DNA of 64,000 nt from contig DGAQ01000024.1 of the NCBI GenBank assembly GCA_002382445.1, positions 35,083 through 99,082 on the forward strand, given 5' to 3'. The notes beneath the pieces were generated by a model. That model had not been told where the DNA came from, did no database searches, and was given only the letters and a program-made list of their open reading frames with translations. Origin of the DNA: Porticoccaceae bacterium UBA4026 (GTDB lineage Bacteria > Pseudomonadota > Gammaproteobacteria > Pseudomonadales > Porticoccaceae). The stretch's first letter is position 1; every line of letters starts with the position of its first letter. This document shows positions 8,362-17,137 of the stretch, piece by piece. A program made the translations under genes and the position numbers.

Positions 8362-8730
8362 TTAGTCACTCGTGATGAACTTCATAGAGATACTGTTAAC
8401 GCAGTGTCGGATATTTTTATCGGTATAGCCTTCCCCTGTAAATATATGCCCAAGGTGGCCGTCACACTTAGCACAGAGTATCTCTATACGGCGACCATCA
8501 GCGTCAGTTTCATGCCTTACTGATCCGATAATTTCGTCATCAAAACTGGGCCAGCCACAGTGAGATGGAAACTTGTGCTCAGATCGATAGAGTGGCGCAT
8601 CGCACTGCTTACAAACGTACAGGCCACCTTCAAAAAAGTCAGTATACTCTCCCACAAACGGACGTTCTGTCCCTTTCTGCTGAATCACATGCTTTTCTTC
8701 TGGCGTTAAATCATTAAGTGAATTTGTCAT
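8362..8730 (-). CDS. msrB: Peptide-methionine (R)-S-oxide reductase MsrB
   Basis: 122-residue MsrB, reducing the R form of methionine sulfoxide in proteins. Two zinc-binding CxxC pairs, CKQC and CAKC, the substrate loop HCGWPSFD, HLGHIF, and the catalytic cysteine in RHCVNSISMKF near residue 110 are present. No signal peptide, so cytoplasmic. The ATG overlaps the stop of the kinase gene (ATGA), so it is translated as part of the thiamine-uptake operon, an uncommon partner for that pathway. Confidence 0.96.
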   Translation of the reverse strand: MTNSLNDLTPEEKHVIQQKGTERPFVGEYTDFFEGGLYVCKQCDAPLYRSEHKFPSHCGWPSFDDEIIGSVRHETDADGRRIEILCAKCDGHLGHIFTGEGYTDKNIRHCVNSISMKFITSD

Positions 8731-9506
8731 ATTCTGTTCCTAGCTAATTTGTTGTTATTGTCTTTCACGGCATACCAGAGTTTGGCAAGGCCATTGTCTA
8801 AATCTACAAGAGCATCAAGAGTACGCCTATCCGTTCTGGCAGCACAATAATTAACTCCAAATACCCTGAGGTGATCCATCAGAGGATGTCCAAGATCAGC
8901 ATATTCCCAGTCAAGAAAATAGATACCATCGTCATTGTAAAGAATATTTTCTAACAATAAATCATGGTGGCTTATGACAGGATCCCAGCCCGCAGCGTCT
9001 ATCGTCCTAGCCACTGACTCTAGGGCCTTTAGATCTGGAAAGTGAGCTAGCTGATCGCTATAAAACCGGCTATACCGCAAATAGTTTCTTCTCGGCCTAC
9101 CACCTAATGTTAACGAATGAATTCGCGCAAAACAGTCTTCCAACTGAGCTTGAATAGAGGGCTTCGTTATATCACTCGAGGTTAAATAACGCCCCTCAAT
9201 AAACTCTGTTACCTGTGTATCCGCATCGGCATATAGAAGCCGTGGAACACAGCCCGTTGTCTGCAGAGTCTTCAACAAAAGAGTTTCTCTGTCGCGATCA
9301 ACCGCATAAGAAAAAGAATCTAAGGAGTTAACCCTTAAAACAGCTTTAAAATCACCGCTGCTGACCATAAAAGACTGGTTGGTCAATCCGTCAGTTAGCT
9401 GCTCAATGACCTCAGGTTGCTTTACCGGCGTATCTTGGCCAGTATTTTCCCACTCAGACCAAAGCCCTAAAGTTTTATATAGTAACTTTTCTATTCTGGG
9501 CGACAT
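8727..9506 (-). CDS. Phosphotransferase-fold kinase, probably thiamine kinase
   Basis: 259-residue protein of the aminoglycoside phosphotransferase / choline kinase fold. The catalytic loop ISHHDLLLENILYNDDG near residues 175-191 and the metal-binding YFLDWEYADLGHPLMDH near 193-209 are clear; the N-terminal LTDGLTNQSFMV segment is the nucleotide loop. Family members phosphorylate small alcohols such as choline, ethanolamine or thiamine (E. coli ThiK). Here it is the third partner after a TPP-riboswitch-controlled receptor and a PnuC-type transporter, which points to trapping thiamine by phosphorylation. Start chosen at 9506 because GGAAG lies 7 bases before it; the frame extends to 9524. Overlaps pnuC by 32 bases. 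Confidence 0.82.
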   Translation of the reverse strand: MSPRIEKLLYKTLGLWSEWENTGQDTPVKQPEVIEQLTDGLTNQSFMVSSGDFKAVLRVNSLDSFSYAVDRDRETLLLKTLQTTGCVPRLLYADADTQVTEFIEGRYLTSSDITKPSIQAQLEDCFARIHSLTLGGRPRRNYLRYSRFYSDQLAHFPDLKALESVARTIDAAGWDPVISHHDLLLENILYNDDGIYFLDWEYADLGHPLMDHLRVFGVNYCAARTDRRTLDALVDLDNGLAKLWYAVKDNNNKLARNRI

Positions 9507-10065
9507 ATTTTTTCTTCCAAGCATAATAACCTATTGTAGCTAACACCAAATACAGCACAAACATTGCTGCAGTTTGGTCTAGACCTCGGTCGAGGTATAA
9601 GTAGATCGAGACGCTATTAATGACAATCCAGTACAACCAATTTTCTAGTACCTTCCGCGCTACCATCACCGTGGTAAGAATACTGCCCCACGTAGTGAAG
9701 GAGTCTAAATAAGGCAATTTGGCATCTGTGTTTACCGTTAACAAGTAACCTGAGGCTAGAGCCGCAAAGATTATTCCAATCACAGCAAACCCGTGTTGTT
9801 TTGCTGTCCAGCGAACAATATCTAAACCTTCGCCATGCATACCCCCATGCTTCCACTGCTGCCAACCATAAATGGCCATGCCCATATAATAGACATTAAG
9901 TGCAGATTCCATATATAGGCTAACATCACCAAAAATCCATACATAGAGCGCAGTGCTAAGAAAAGCACAGTACCAGCATAGGCTACTTTCTCGCATCGCT
10001 AGGACAAGATAAGCGATGCCCAACGCCACGGCTAATGTCTCTAAGTTGATCCAATCAAGCCCCAT
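9475..10065 (-). CDS. PnuC-family transporter, probably thiamine (PnuT)
   Basis: 196-residue inner membrane protein with about seven hydrophobic helices of the PnuC family, which carries vitamins by facilitated diffusion coupled to intracellular phosphorylation. Family features: WCYCAFLSTALYVWIFGD, MAIYGWQQWKHG and NWLYWIVINSVSIYLYLDRG. PnuC itself takes nicotinamide riboside; related PnuT and PnuX take thiamine and riboflavin. The riboswitch and kinase in the same operon favour thiamine. The gene starts 1 base after the stop of the 82-residue protein. Confidence 0.87.
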   Translation of the reverse strand: MGLDWINLETLAVALGIAYLVLAMRESSLCWYCAFLSTALYVWIFGDVSLYMESALNVYYMGMAIYGWQQWKHGGMHGEGLDIVRWTAKQHGFAVIGIIFAALASGYLLTVNTDAKLPYLDSFTTWGSILTTVMVARKVLENWLYWIVINSVSIYLYLDRGLDQTAAMFVLYLVLATIGYYAWKKKYVAQNRKVTI

Positions 10066-10314
10066 TTACAACGCCTCATAACCAGGAATGATTTTTGCCA
10101 CATAAACCGCCATATTGTATTCCCGATAACATGCGGCAATAGTGTCCTGAACCGCTTTCATAGCGTGCTCATATTCGCCCTGCACGACAGTGCTCGTCGG
10201 AAAAGTTGTTATTTTAAGATCATTAAACTGATTTATTTTCTCAAGAAACCCATCAATGGGTGGAATAAAATCCTCCCGATTGGGGTACATGCTGATATCA
10301 ATAGTCACCTGCAT
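10066..10314 (-). CDS. Small thiamine-binding-type protein (YkoF / MTH1187 fold)
   Basis: 82-residue protein resembling the ferredoxin-like MTH1187/YkoF family, some members of which bind thiamine or hydroxymethylpyrimidine. Seen: the first strand MQVTIDISMYP, the helix PIDGFLEKINQF, the strand ITTFPTSTVVQGEY and helix HAMKAVQDTIAACYREY, then a last strand AVYVAKIIPG, matching the beta-alpha-beta-beta-alpha-beta order. No signal peptide, so it acts inside the cell. It lies between the receptor gene (41 bases) and pnuT (directly adjoining), so a role as intracellular thiamine binder fits. Confidence 0.75.
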   Translation of the reverse strand: MQVTIDISMYPNREDFIPPIDGFLEKINQFNDLKITTFPTSTVVQGEYEHAMKAVQDTIAACYREYNMAVYVAKIIPGYEAL

Positions 10315-10355
10315 CTCATCATCCTTTGTGGCCCTTACACCGCCCCAGAAAACCC

Positions 10356-12479
10356 TTAGAAATCATACTTTCCGCTTACCCCAAAAGTGCGAGGTTCACC
10401 CAGTTGATAATAGGCTTCAGTTTCATAAAACTTACGCGGGTCATTACCAAATCCACCAAAACCTCTAACAACAACCTCTTCATCAGTTAAATTGCGACCC
10501 CACAGTGAAACAGTCCAATGACTTAATCTGTAAGTGAGATTTGCATTTAGTAATTCATAGGCCTTCGACTGCTCGTTGTGACTAGAAGAGAGAAAAAATT
10601 CATCTTTCCCTTCAAGGTCGACTGTCAAACGGAGGTTTTCGCTAACCTCCAAGGTACTACCAATCGCAAATTGATAGCTCGGAGCATGAGCCTGCTGCCT
10701 TGTATCGAGAGTAAGTGACAATGGCGTATCATATTTTGTCTCGAGCCACCCCAGCGACCCGAATACAGACAACATCTCAGACGCTAGCCAGTTAAATTCA
10801 ATCTCTAATCCATAGTTACTACCTTTAGCGGCATTTCCAAAGTAATCGGTAAAATCACTAGCATTACTGTCCTCACGCGATTGAACCAAAGACTGTTTGA
10901 TCTGGATATCTTTGCGCTGTTGATAAAATACAGAAATTTGTGTGTTCAGACGGGATTCCAACCAAGTTCCCTTAAGACCTGTCTCAAAATTCCACATCAA
11001 TTCAGTACCAAACTCGCGATCCTTTGCTGACAAAGACGAATTACTATTCACACCGCCCGCTTTGTATCCGCGAGAGATCAAACCATAAATCATGGCTTGA
11101 TTGGAAATCTTGGACTGTAAAGCGACCCGTCCGCCCCACAAATTTTCGTTAACTCTGTGAGCAACCGCATCACTATCGCTATAGCCTGCACGCCGATTTT
11201 CTAATCGAAGACCGGTGACCAAGGTTAAAAGAGCTGATAGCTCTGTATCTAACTGTCCATACATTGCTTTATTAGTGGTATTAAAACTACTCGTAAAGTC
11301 GCTCTCCAGATAGGTGTATTGACGCAACAAGAGCTCGTCTTGATCACGACTATAAATACCCAGCACCCAATCTGCATTTTTACCTAAAACATCAACCGAC
11401 TGCGTCGAGACTAGCTTGAGGTCAACTGAAGCATTATCTCGATCGCGAATATAGTTGTCTTCTGAGTTGTATTCCCAGCCCTCACAATCTTGGCCGGCAC
11501 AGATAGCAGGGAAAGCCCAGTCTTCATCATAACCGTACTCAAGGTCGCTATCGGCAAAGCTGATTAAGCTAACCACATTAAACTGCTGATTGCCCTCCCA
11601 GGTGCTTTGCAGCGCAAAAGCAGTTGATTTTTGGCGGTCGTGACCAGGTTTATCTGATAGCGTATACCGAGTATTGTCCAATGAAAAACCGTCATAACCA
11701 TTATCTGCATCAACATGAAAAGCCGTTAGTTTAAGGGCTAAATTATCACTCGCCTGCCAATCAAAAATAGACCTGAAACTAAGCTCATCAATATTATCGG
11801 TGTCATACCTTTTTAGGAAATCATTAGTTATGTAGCCATCACTAGTATGACTTTGCGCCGCCACTCGATAATTAACATCTCTAGCTAAAGAACCACCCAG
11901 TGCCCCCACTACTGTTTGAGAATTATGGTTTCCAACTGTTACTGAGAAACCTCCTTCGGTTTGCTCAGTGGGTTGATTGGATGCTAGGTTTATTAGGCCC
12001 GCCAAAGCATTTGCCCCGTAAAGCGTTCCTTGAGGGCCACGTAGTATTTCTACCTGCTTAATATCCATGGTCGTTGCCGCACCGGCAATTCCAGTGAAAT
12101 CGATACCATCAACTAGCATGCCTACCGAGGGGTTAAGGGGTTCTATAAATTGACTGCGCTCACCAATCCCGCGTATTTGAATGAAACGGCCCCTTGATGC
12201 TCCACTGGAAAAATTTACGTTAGGAGCTAAATTCAATAATTGCTCAAGATGTTGAGCTTGACGTTGAGCAATTGTCTCGCTATTAAATACAGTCGCACTG
12301 GCTAGAGTTTCTGTCAATGTTGCATCACGAAAGCCAGAAGTAACAATTACTTCTTCAATAGCACTGTCAGCGGCAGCCAAAGATGACCCGCAGATCAAGG
12401 TGGTTAGGGATAGATTTTTAACCAAAGTGCCAATATAGTTGGTTTCAGTTTTATCGAACATGGTGCGGTAGCAATTCAT
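10356..12479 (-). CDS. TonB-dependent outer membrane receptor, probably for thiamine
   Basis: 707-residue outer membrane transporter. An N-terminal signal-like stretch (VKNLSLTTLICGSSLAAADS) is followed by a TonB-box-like IEEVIVTS near residue 42, then a plug domain (NLAPNVNFSSGASRGRFIQI, VDGIDFTGIAG, RGPQGTLYGANALAGLINL) and a long beta-barrel ending in the terminal aromatic KYDF. The leader carries a TPP riboswitch, so the ligand is most likely thiamine or a thiamine precursor rather than iron. The start at 12479 has a poor ribosome site; a second Met seven residues later is possible. First gene of the operon. Confidence 0.9.
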   Translation of the reverse strand: MNCYRTMFDKTETNYIGTLVKNLSLTTLICGSSLAAADSAIEEVIVTSGFRDATLTETLASATVFNSETIAQRQAQHLEQLLNLAPNVNFSSGASRGRFIQIRGIGERSQFIEPLNPSVGMLVDGIDFTGIAGAATTMDIKQVEILRGPQGTLYGANALAGLINLASNQPTEQTEGGFSVTVGNHNSQTVVGALGGSLARDVNYRVAAQSHTSDGYITNDFLKRYDTDNIDELSFRSIFDWQASDNLALKLTAFHVDADNGYDGFSLDNTRYTLSDKPGHDRQKSTAFALQSTWEGNQQFNVVSLISFADSDLEYGYDEDWAFPAICAGQDCEGWEYNSEDNYIRDRDNASVDLKLVSTQSVDVLGKNADWVLGIYSRDQDELLLRQYTYLESDFTSSFNTTNKAMYGQLDTELSALLTLVTGLRLENRRAGYSDSDAVAHRVNENLWGGRVALQSKISNQAMIYGLISRGYKAGGVNSNSSLSAKDREFGTELMWNFETGLKGTWLESRLNTQISVFYQQRKDIQIKQSLVQSREDSNASDFTDYFGNAAKGSNYGLEIEFNWLASEMLSVFGSLGWLETKYDTPLSLTLDTRQQAHAPSYQFAIGSTLEVSENLRLTVDLEGKDEFFLSSSHNEQSKAYELLNANLTYRLSHWTVSLWGRNLTDEEVVVRGFGGFGNDPRKFYETEAYYQLGEPRTFGVSGKYDF

Positions 12480-12544
12480 AAGAGGCCCAGTAACTGTAGT
12501 TAAAGAGACCCGGAGTGAAAAGACGTAGTAAAGGCGGTAAAACG

Positions 12545-12628
12545 CATCCTATTCCTACGCCGGTATAATCCGGATCAGGTTCAAAGGGTACCTCTCAGGT
12601 TAACAAAGATTAACCGCCCCTTAGGAGA
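12545..12628 (-). promoter_or_regulatory. TPP riboswitch (THI element)
   Basis: Read on the minus strand, the segment holds the THI-box core in order: GGGGCGG, then CTGAGA, then ACCCTTTGAACCTGATC followed by CCGGATTATACCGGCGTAGG. These are the highly conserved parts of the thiamine pyrophosphate aptamer. It ends about 65 bases before the TonB receptor start, so high thiamine pyrophosphate should shut the uptake operon. The segment after it (12480-12544) has no clear T-run hairpin, so control may be on translation start rather than termination; that part is inference. Confidence 0.95.
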
Positions 12629-12769
12629 CCGCATGATAACATGTTCAACCATGTTGACCACAGTCGTATCTAGTTTAATATTGTCATTCAAAAGTCAGCG
12701 ATACTTGTAAGTATGGATAGTAGGCACCCGGCTTCGGTTGCCATTAATGGAACCTAACAGGACCACACA

Positions 12770-14590
12770 ATGAATAAAATATTGATTCCTCTCTTAACCC
12801 TTGTAGCTATGCTCTTAATTAATGGCTGTGATTCCAGCAACTCAGGAAAGATGTCAAATACCTCCGTAAAAATGGACTCCGGAGCCCTTAACCAATTACT
12901 TGACGATCTATTCATGGAAGAGCTGCAACAAAGCCCACAATCGATGACCTATTTAGGCCTGCGCGATCGATACGGGGAATGGGACGATATATCAGATAAA
13001 GCTAGAGACGCCAGCATGGAAATGACCACTGCGCATCTGGCAAAAGTTAGCAAACTTGATTTAACCAACATTGATGAGGCCACCAAATTAAGTGTGAAGA
13101 TGTTTATCCAGCAGGCGACCCTTAAGATAGAGGGGGACAGATGGCGATACCACAGTTATCCGGTCAGCCAAATGCGAGGTGCCCACAGTATGATTCCTTC
13201 GTTTTTAATCAACCAGCATCTGATCGCTAACGTCGAGGAGGCAGAGGCCTATATTCAGAGAATCGTCAACTCATCAATCCTTTTAGACCAACTGGTTACT
13301 GAGATTAGGATTCGCGACCGAAAAGGAATATTACCCCCTAAGTTCGTCTTTCCATTGGTCCTAAAGTCTATTGAAAACATTACGACAGGCATGCCTTTCA
13401 GCGAAGGTGCTGATAGCACCATACTGGCTGACTTTAGAACAAAGGTCGCAGCGCTCGATATCGCCGACTCAGAAAAAGATAAGCTAGTAACTACCGCAAA
13501 AGCTGCGCTGGAAGATTACCTTGCTCCTGGCTATGAAAAGCTCCATGAATACCTGGCCAATCTACAAGACAGTGCCACTAATGATCATGGCGTTTGGAAA
13601 TTTCCTGAAGGGGTCGATTTTTATAATTTTGCGCTAAAGCGGACTACAACTACTAATTTAACGGCGGTTGAAATCCATGAGATGGGCCTTGAAGAAGTTG
13701 CACGTATTCAATCTGAAATGCGGCAAATAATGCGACGAGTTGAATTCGATGGTGACCTACAGGACTTCTTTAGCTTCATGCGCACAGAGCCTCAATTTTA
13801 CTATCCAGATACGCCTGCAGGTAAGCAAGCTTACCTAGATCAGGCAACTTTGCTCATCGACACAATGAAATTACGGTTGGATGAGTTATTTATCAGAAAA
13901 CCAAAAGCTGATTTAATGGTGAAAGCAGTGGAACCCTTCCGTGAAGCCTCGGCTGGTCAAGCTTTCTATCAAAGTCCTGCGCCGGATGGCAGTCGTCCCG
14001 GAACCTATTTTGCCAACCTTTATCGGATGAGTGATATGTCCAAATACAACATGGAAGCGCTAGCCTATCATGAGGGCATCCCTGGGCATCACATGCAGAT
14101 ATCTATTGCCCAGGAACTTGAGAATATGCCCAAGTTTAGACTCTTCGGAGGCTACACTGTATTTAGCGAGGGTTGGGGCCTCTACTCTGAATCGGTGCCC
14201 AAAGAGATTGGCTTATATGCGGATCCATACTCAGATTTTGGCCGGTTATCTGGAGAACTCTATCGAGCCTGTCGACTGGTAGTTGATACTGGTCTCCACG
14301 CAAAACGCTGGACTCGAGAAGAGGCCCTTGAGTACATGAACAATAACGTTCCACATTCAAACAGCTATAACGTGCGTCAAATAGAACGGTATATAGTTAT
14401 GCCATCTCAGGCGACAGCATATAAGATCGGAATGCTAAAAATTCAGGACTTACGGCGAATAGCCAAGCGAGCACTAGGCAATAAATTTGATATCCGCCAA
14501 TTCCATGATGTGGTACTTAGAGACGGGTCAGTTCCTCTTCCTATCCTAGAAGAGAACGTGAATAACTGGATTACTAGGTCAACCTTATAA
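12770..14590 (+). CDS. DUF885 lipoprotein, putative metallopeptidase
   Basis: 606-residue DUF885 protein with a lipoprotein signal: hydrophobic MNKILIPLLTLVAMLLINGC with the acylated Cys at about residue 20. The metal site HEGIPGHH near residue 435 is a variant HExxH zinc motif, and FSEGWGLYSES about 30 residues later gives the third glutamate ligand. The family behaves as zinc-dependent peptidases, probably carboxypeptidase-like, anchored in the envelope and facing the periplasm. AGGA lies 7 bases before the ATG. A second DUF885 gene follows after 11 bases, so the two are likely cotranscribed. Confidence 0.85.
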   Translation: MNKILIPLLTLVAMLLINGCDSSNSGKMSNTSVKMDSGALNQLLDDLFMEELQQSPQSMTYLGLRDRYGEWDDISDKARDASMEMTTAHLAKVSKLDLTNIDEATKLSVKMFIQQATLKIEGDRWRYHSYPVSQMRGAHSMIPSFLINQHLIANVEEAEAYIQRIVNSSILLDQLVTEIRIRDRKGILPPKFVFPLVLKSIENITTGMPFSEGADSTILADFRTKVAALDIADSEKDKLVTTAKAALEDYLAPGYEKLHEYLANLQDSATNDHGVWKFPEGVDFYNFALKRTTTTNLTAVEIHEMGLEEVARIQSEMRQIMRRVEFDGDLQDFFSFMRTEPQFYYPDTPAGKQAYLDQATLLIDTMKLRLDELFIRKPKADLMVKAVEPFREASAGQAFYQSPAPDGSRPGTYFANLYRMSDMSKYNMEALAYHEGIPGHHMQISIAQELENMPKFRLFGGYTVFSEGWGLYSESVPKEIGLYADPYSDFGRLSGELYRACRLVVDTGLHAKRWTREEALEYMNNNVPHSNSYNVRQIERYIVMPSQATAYKIGMLKIQDLRRIAKRALGNKFDIRQFHDVVLRDGSVPLPILEENVNNWITRSTL

Positions 14591-14601
14591 AGAGAATTAA
14601 T

Positions 14602-16350
14602 ATGATCAAATTACTCACTTTTATATTACTTGGGCTACTCTCATTAAACGTATCTGCAAGCCCAGCTGAAGATCAAAAACTATCTAGCTTGTTTGACGAT
14701 ATTTGGCATCAAACAATGCTTAGCAACCCAACCTACGCAACCTATGTTGGATATCCAGGGCAAAATGCACTATGGCCTAATCCCTCTGTTTCGGCATCTG
14801 CTGAAAATGCGGCCCAGCGCAAAGAGTTCCTAATGGACCTGCGGTCTATTAATACGGAGAGACTTGACCCTGATCGCTATTTAGAGTGGATGCTAGTGGA
14901 GAAAAGCCTCACCGACGAGGTGACTGGACATGCCTACCCGGAGCAGTTTATCTTGCTACATCAGCGCACAGGTGTGCAACAAGACATTGCCGACACGCTT
15001 TCCATGATGCCAAAATTCAATCTTCAGGACTTTACAGATCGTCTGGCTAGGCTAGAGAATGCTGAAAGTTATATTCGGAGCACTATCGAGGTACTGCGTG
15101 AAGGGCTGGCCAAGGGCATTACACCACCTAAAATTACTTTGCGTGATGTGCCTGAACAAATCCGTAACACAATCCCCGTAGACATAGATAAAAGCCCCTT
15201 ACTCAGCAGCTTCAACGGCTTCCCTGACAGTATTGGTCAGGACGAACAGGAAAGGATAAAAGCCAGTGCAAGACAAATTATTAAACAGCAGGTTTATCCG
15301 GCCTTTGAAAGTCTTCTCCAATTTCTTGAAGACGAATATATACCCAACGCCAAAACATCAATTGCTCTCATTGATATGCCAAATGGCGCTGAATGGTATC
15401 GCCATCGCGCAAAAAGCTTCACCACCTCTAATCTAACGCCAAAGCAAATACACCAACTTGGGCTCTCTGAGGTTAAACGTATACGCCAAGAGATGGATAA
15501 GGTGATTGCGACGTCAGGCTTTGATGGGACCTTTGAAGAATTTACCTATTTTCTACGCACTGATCCACAGTTTTACATGACATCGGCAGATGATCTTATG
15601 GTTGGCTATAGAGACATCGCCAAACGCGCTGACCCTGAATTGGCTAAATTATTTGGCAAACTCCCCCGAATGCCCTATGGCGTGATCGCTATTCCTGACT
15701 ATGCGGCTAAATCGCAAACTACTGCATACTATTGGGGAGGCTCGACAAAGGATGGTAGGCCTGGCTATTTTTATGCCAACACCTATGCTCTTAATACACG
15801 TCCGACATGGGAAATGGAGGCTTTAACCCTGCACGAGGCCATGCCTGGGCACCACCTGCAGATATCTCTTGCACAGGAACTACCGGAAACTCACCCACTA
15901 CTGCAAAATCTTAGTTATACCGGTTTTGTTGAGGGTTGGGGGCTCTATGCTGAGAGCCTAGGCGTAGAAATGGGATTTTATACAGATCCCTACAGTAAAT
16001 TTGGCCAATTAACCTATGAGATGTGGCGTGCCGTGCGCCTAGTAGTTGATACCGGCATGCACATGTTTGACTGGGATCGCCAAAAGGCGATCGACTATTT
16101 CGCGAGTAACACAGCCAAAAGCCAACATGATATAGAGGTAGAAATAGACCGCTATATCTCTTGGCCGGGTCAAGCATTAGCCTATAAGATCGGTGAATTG
16201 AAATTTAAAGAGCTGCGCGCACGCGCAACGAAAAAGCTCGGAGTGAAATTTGACCTCCGCGCGTTTCATGATCAATTACATGTGAAAGGTGCACTCCCGA
16301 TGGATATTCTTGATAAACGAATGGACCAGTGGATCGAGGCGCAGCTATAG
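14602..16350 (+). CDS. DUF885 secreted protein, putative metallopeptidase
   Basis: 582-residue paralogue of the preceding gene. It has an ordinary signal peptide (KLLTFILLGLLSLNVSASPA, likely cut after ASA or nearby) instead of a lipobox, so it is probably soluble in the periplasm. Metal motif HEAMPGHHLQ near residue 413, and FVEGWGLYAES about 30 residues on, match the neighbour; so do the conserved LTPKQIHQLGLSEVKRI and the C-terminal RYISWPGQALAYKIGELK. The lipid-anchored plus soluble pair suggests a shared substrate pool of peptides. AGAGAATTA precedes the start. Confidence 0.86.
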   Translation: MIKLLTFILLGLLSLNVSASPAEDQKLSSLFDDIWHQTMLSNPTYATYVGYPGQNALWPNPSVSASAENAAQRKEFLMDLRSINTERLDPDRYLEWMLVEKSLTDEVTGHAYPEQFILLHQRTGVQQDIADTLSMMPKFNLQDFTDRLARLENAESYIRSTIEVLREGLAKGITPPKITLRDVPEQIRNTIPVDIDKSPLLSSFNGFPDSIGQDEQERIKASARQIIKQQVYPAFESLLQFLEDEYIPNAKTSIALIDMPNGAEWYRHRAKSFTTSNLTPKQIHQLGLSEVKRIRQEMDKVIATSGFDGTFEEFTYFLRTDPQFYMTSADDLMVGYRDIAKRADPELAKLFGKLPRMPYGVIAIPDYAAKSQTTAYYWGGSTKDGRPGYFYANTYALNTRPTWEMEALTLHEAMPGHHLQISLAQELPETHPLLQNLSYTGFVEGWGLYAESLGVEMGFYTDPYSKFGQLTYEMWRAVRLVVDTGMHMFDWDRQKAIDYFASNTAKSQHDIEVEIDRYISWPGQALAYKIGELKFKELRARATKKLGVKFDLRAFHDQLHVKGALPMDILDKRMDQWIEAQL

Positions 16351-16355
16351 GTGAT

Positions 16356-17024
16356 TTAAACAGTGCAAGCAAGAATCCGGCTGATCTGGCAAAGAGGTCG
16401 GCCCGATTGTTCTCGCAATGAGTCAAAAATAGCCTCTACTTGCTTTAAATCACGCTGTGAAGTGGGGCTGACTTTTTCTATAAAGCCGTGATTAACCAGC
16501 GCTGTGCAGACATCCTTAGTCATCAGAAATGTGTCCTTACCCATATTTCTCAACATCATGGGCCCGCTATTTCCACCTAACCTGCAGCCCTTTTTCTTTA
16601 ACTCTAACCATAAACCAGTAATATTACTAATCGGCCAATCAGCGATAAAAGCACCGAAACTACCATGACTACGCTGTTTATCCAGAACGTAAACAGCGTT
16701 GTTTCTCACAGACACTATCTTGGTGAAATTACGCACAATACTTCTATCTTGAGCTAACTCTTCTAGCCGCTCATCGCTAAAGTGAGCAACAGCCATGGGG
16801 TTGAAATTAGCGAAAGCACTTTCAAATCCAGACCATTTATTGTCAATTACCCGCCAAACGAATCCCGCCCGAAAGACACAACGGGACATCATTGAAAGAT
16901 AGCGGTCATCGGTTAACTCGGTCAGCGCCTTGGGAGTTTTAGGTGTCGGCAAGATCGACTCGAGCAACTCAACTGAACCGCGGTTTTTGGCCGCTATGTC
17001 ATAGATTGATTGAAATGAGGTCAT
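16356..17024 (-). CDS. DNA-3-methyladenine glycosylase I-like protein (Tag family)
   Basis: 222-residue protein of the methyladenine glycosylase I family, which removes 3-methyladenine from alkylated DNA. Seen: YLSMMSRCVFRAGFVWRVIDNKW (read in two pieces) near residues 44-66, FNPMAVAHFSDERLEEL, a helix FGAFIADWPISNITGLWLEL and the conserved late GPMMLRNMGKDTFLMTKDV. It is a divergent member that lacks the usual Tag N-terminal cysteine opening, so substrate range may differ. I chose 17024 because GTGGGA lies upstream; the frame runs to 17042. Convergent with the DUF885 pair. Confidence 0.75.
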   Translation of the reverse strand: MTSFQSIYDIAAKNRGSVELLESILPTPKTPKALTELTDDRYLSMMSRCVFRAGFVWRVIDNKWSGFESAFANFNPMAVAHFSDERLEELAQDRSIVRNFTKIVSVRNNAVYVLDKQRSHGSFGAFIADWPISNITGLWLELKKKGCRLGGNSGPMMLRNMGKDTFLMTKDVCTALVNHGFIEKVSPTSQRDLKQVEAIFDSLREQSGRPLCQISRILACTV

Positions 17025-17137
17025 TGGTATTATTTCCCACAAGCCTTACCGATGGGGCCGGCTACTAATGTAGCAAGCCCATTTATTTGAATCTAAAGGA
17101 TAATAGCTAAAGTCATCTTCAGCCATTATGTAGTATT

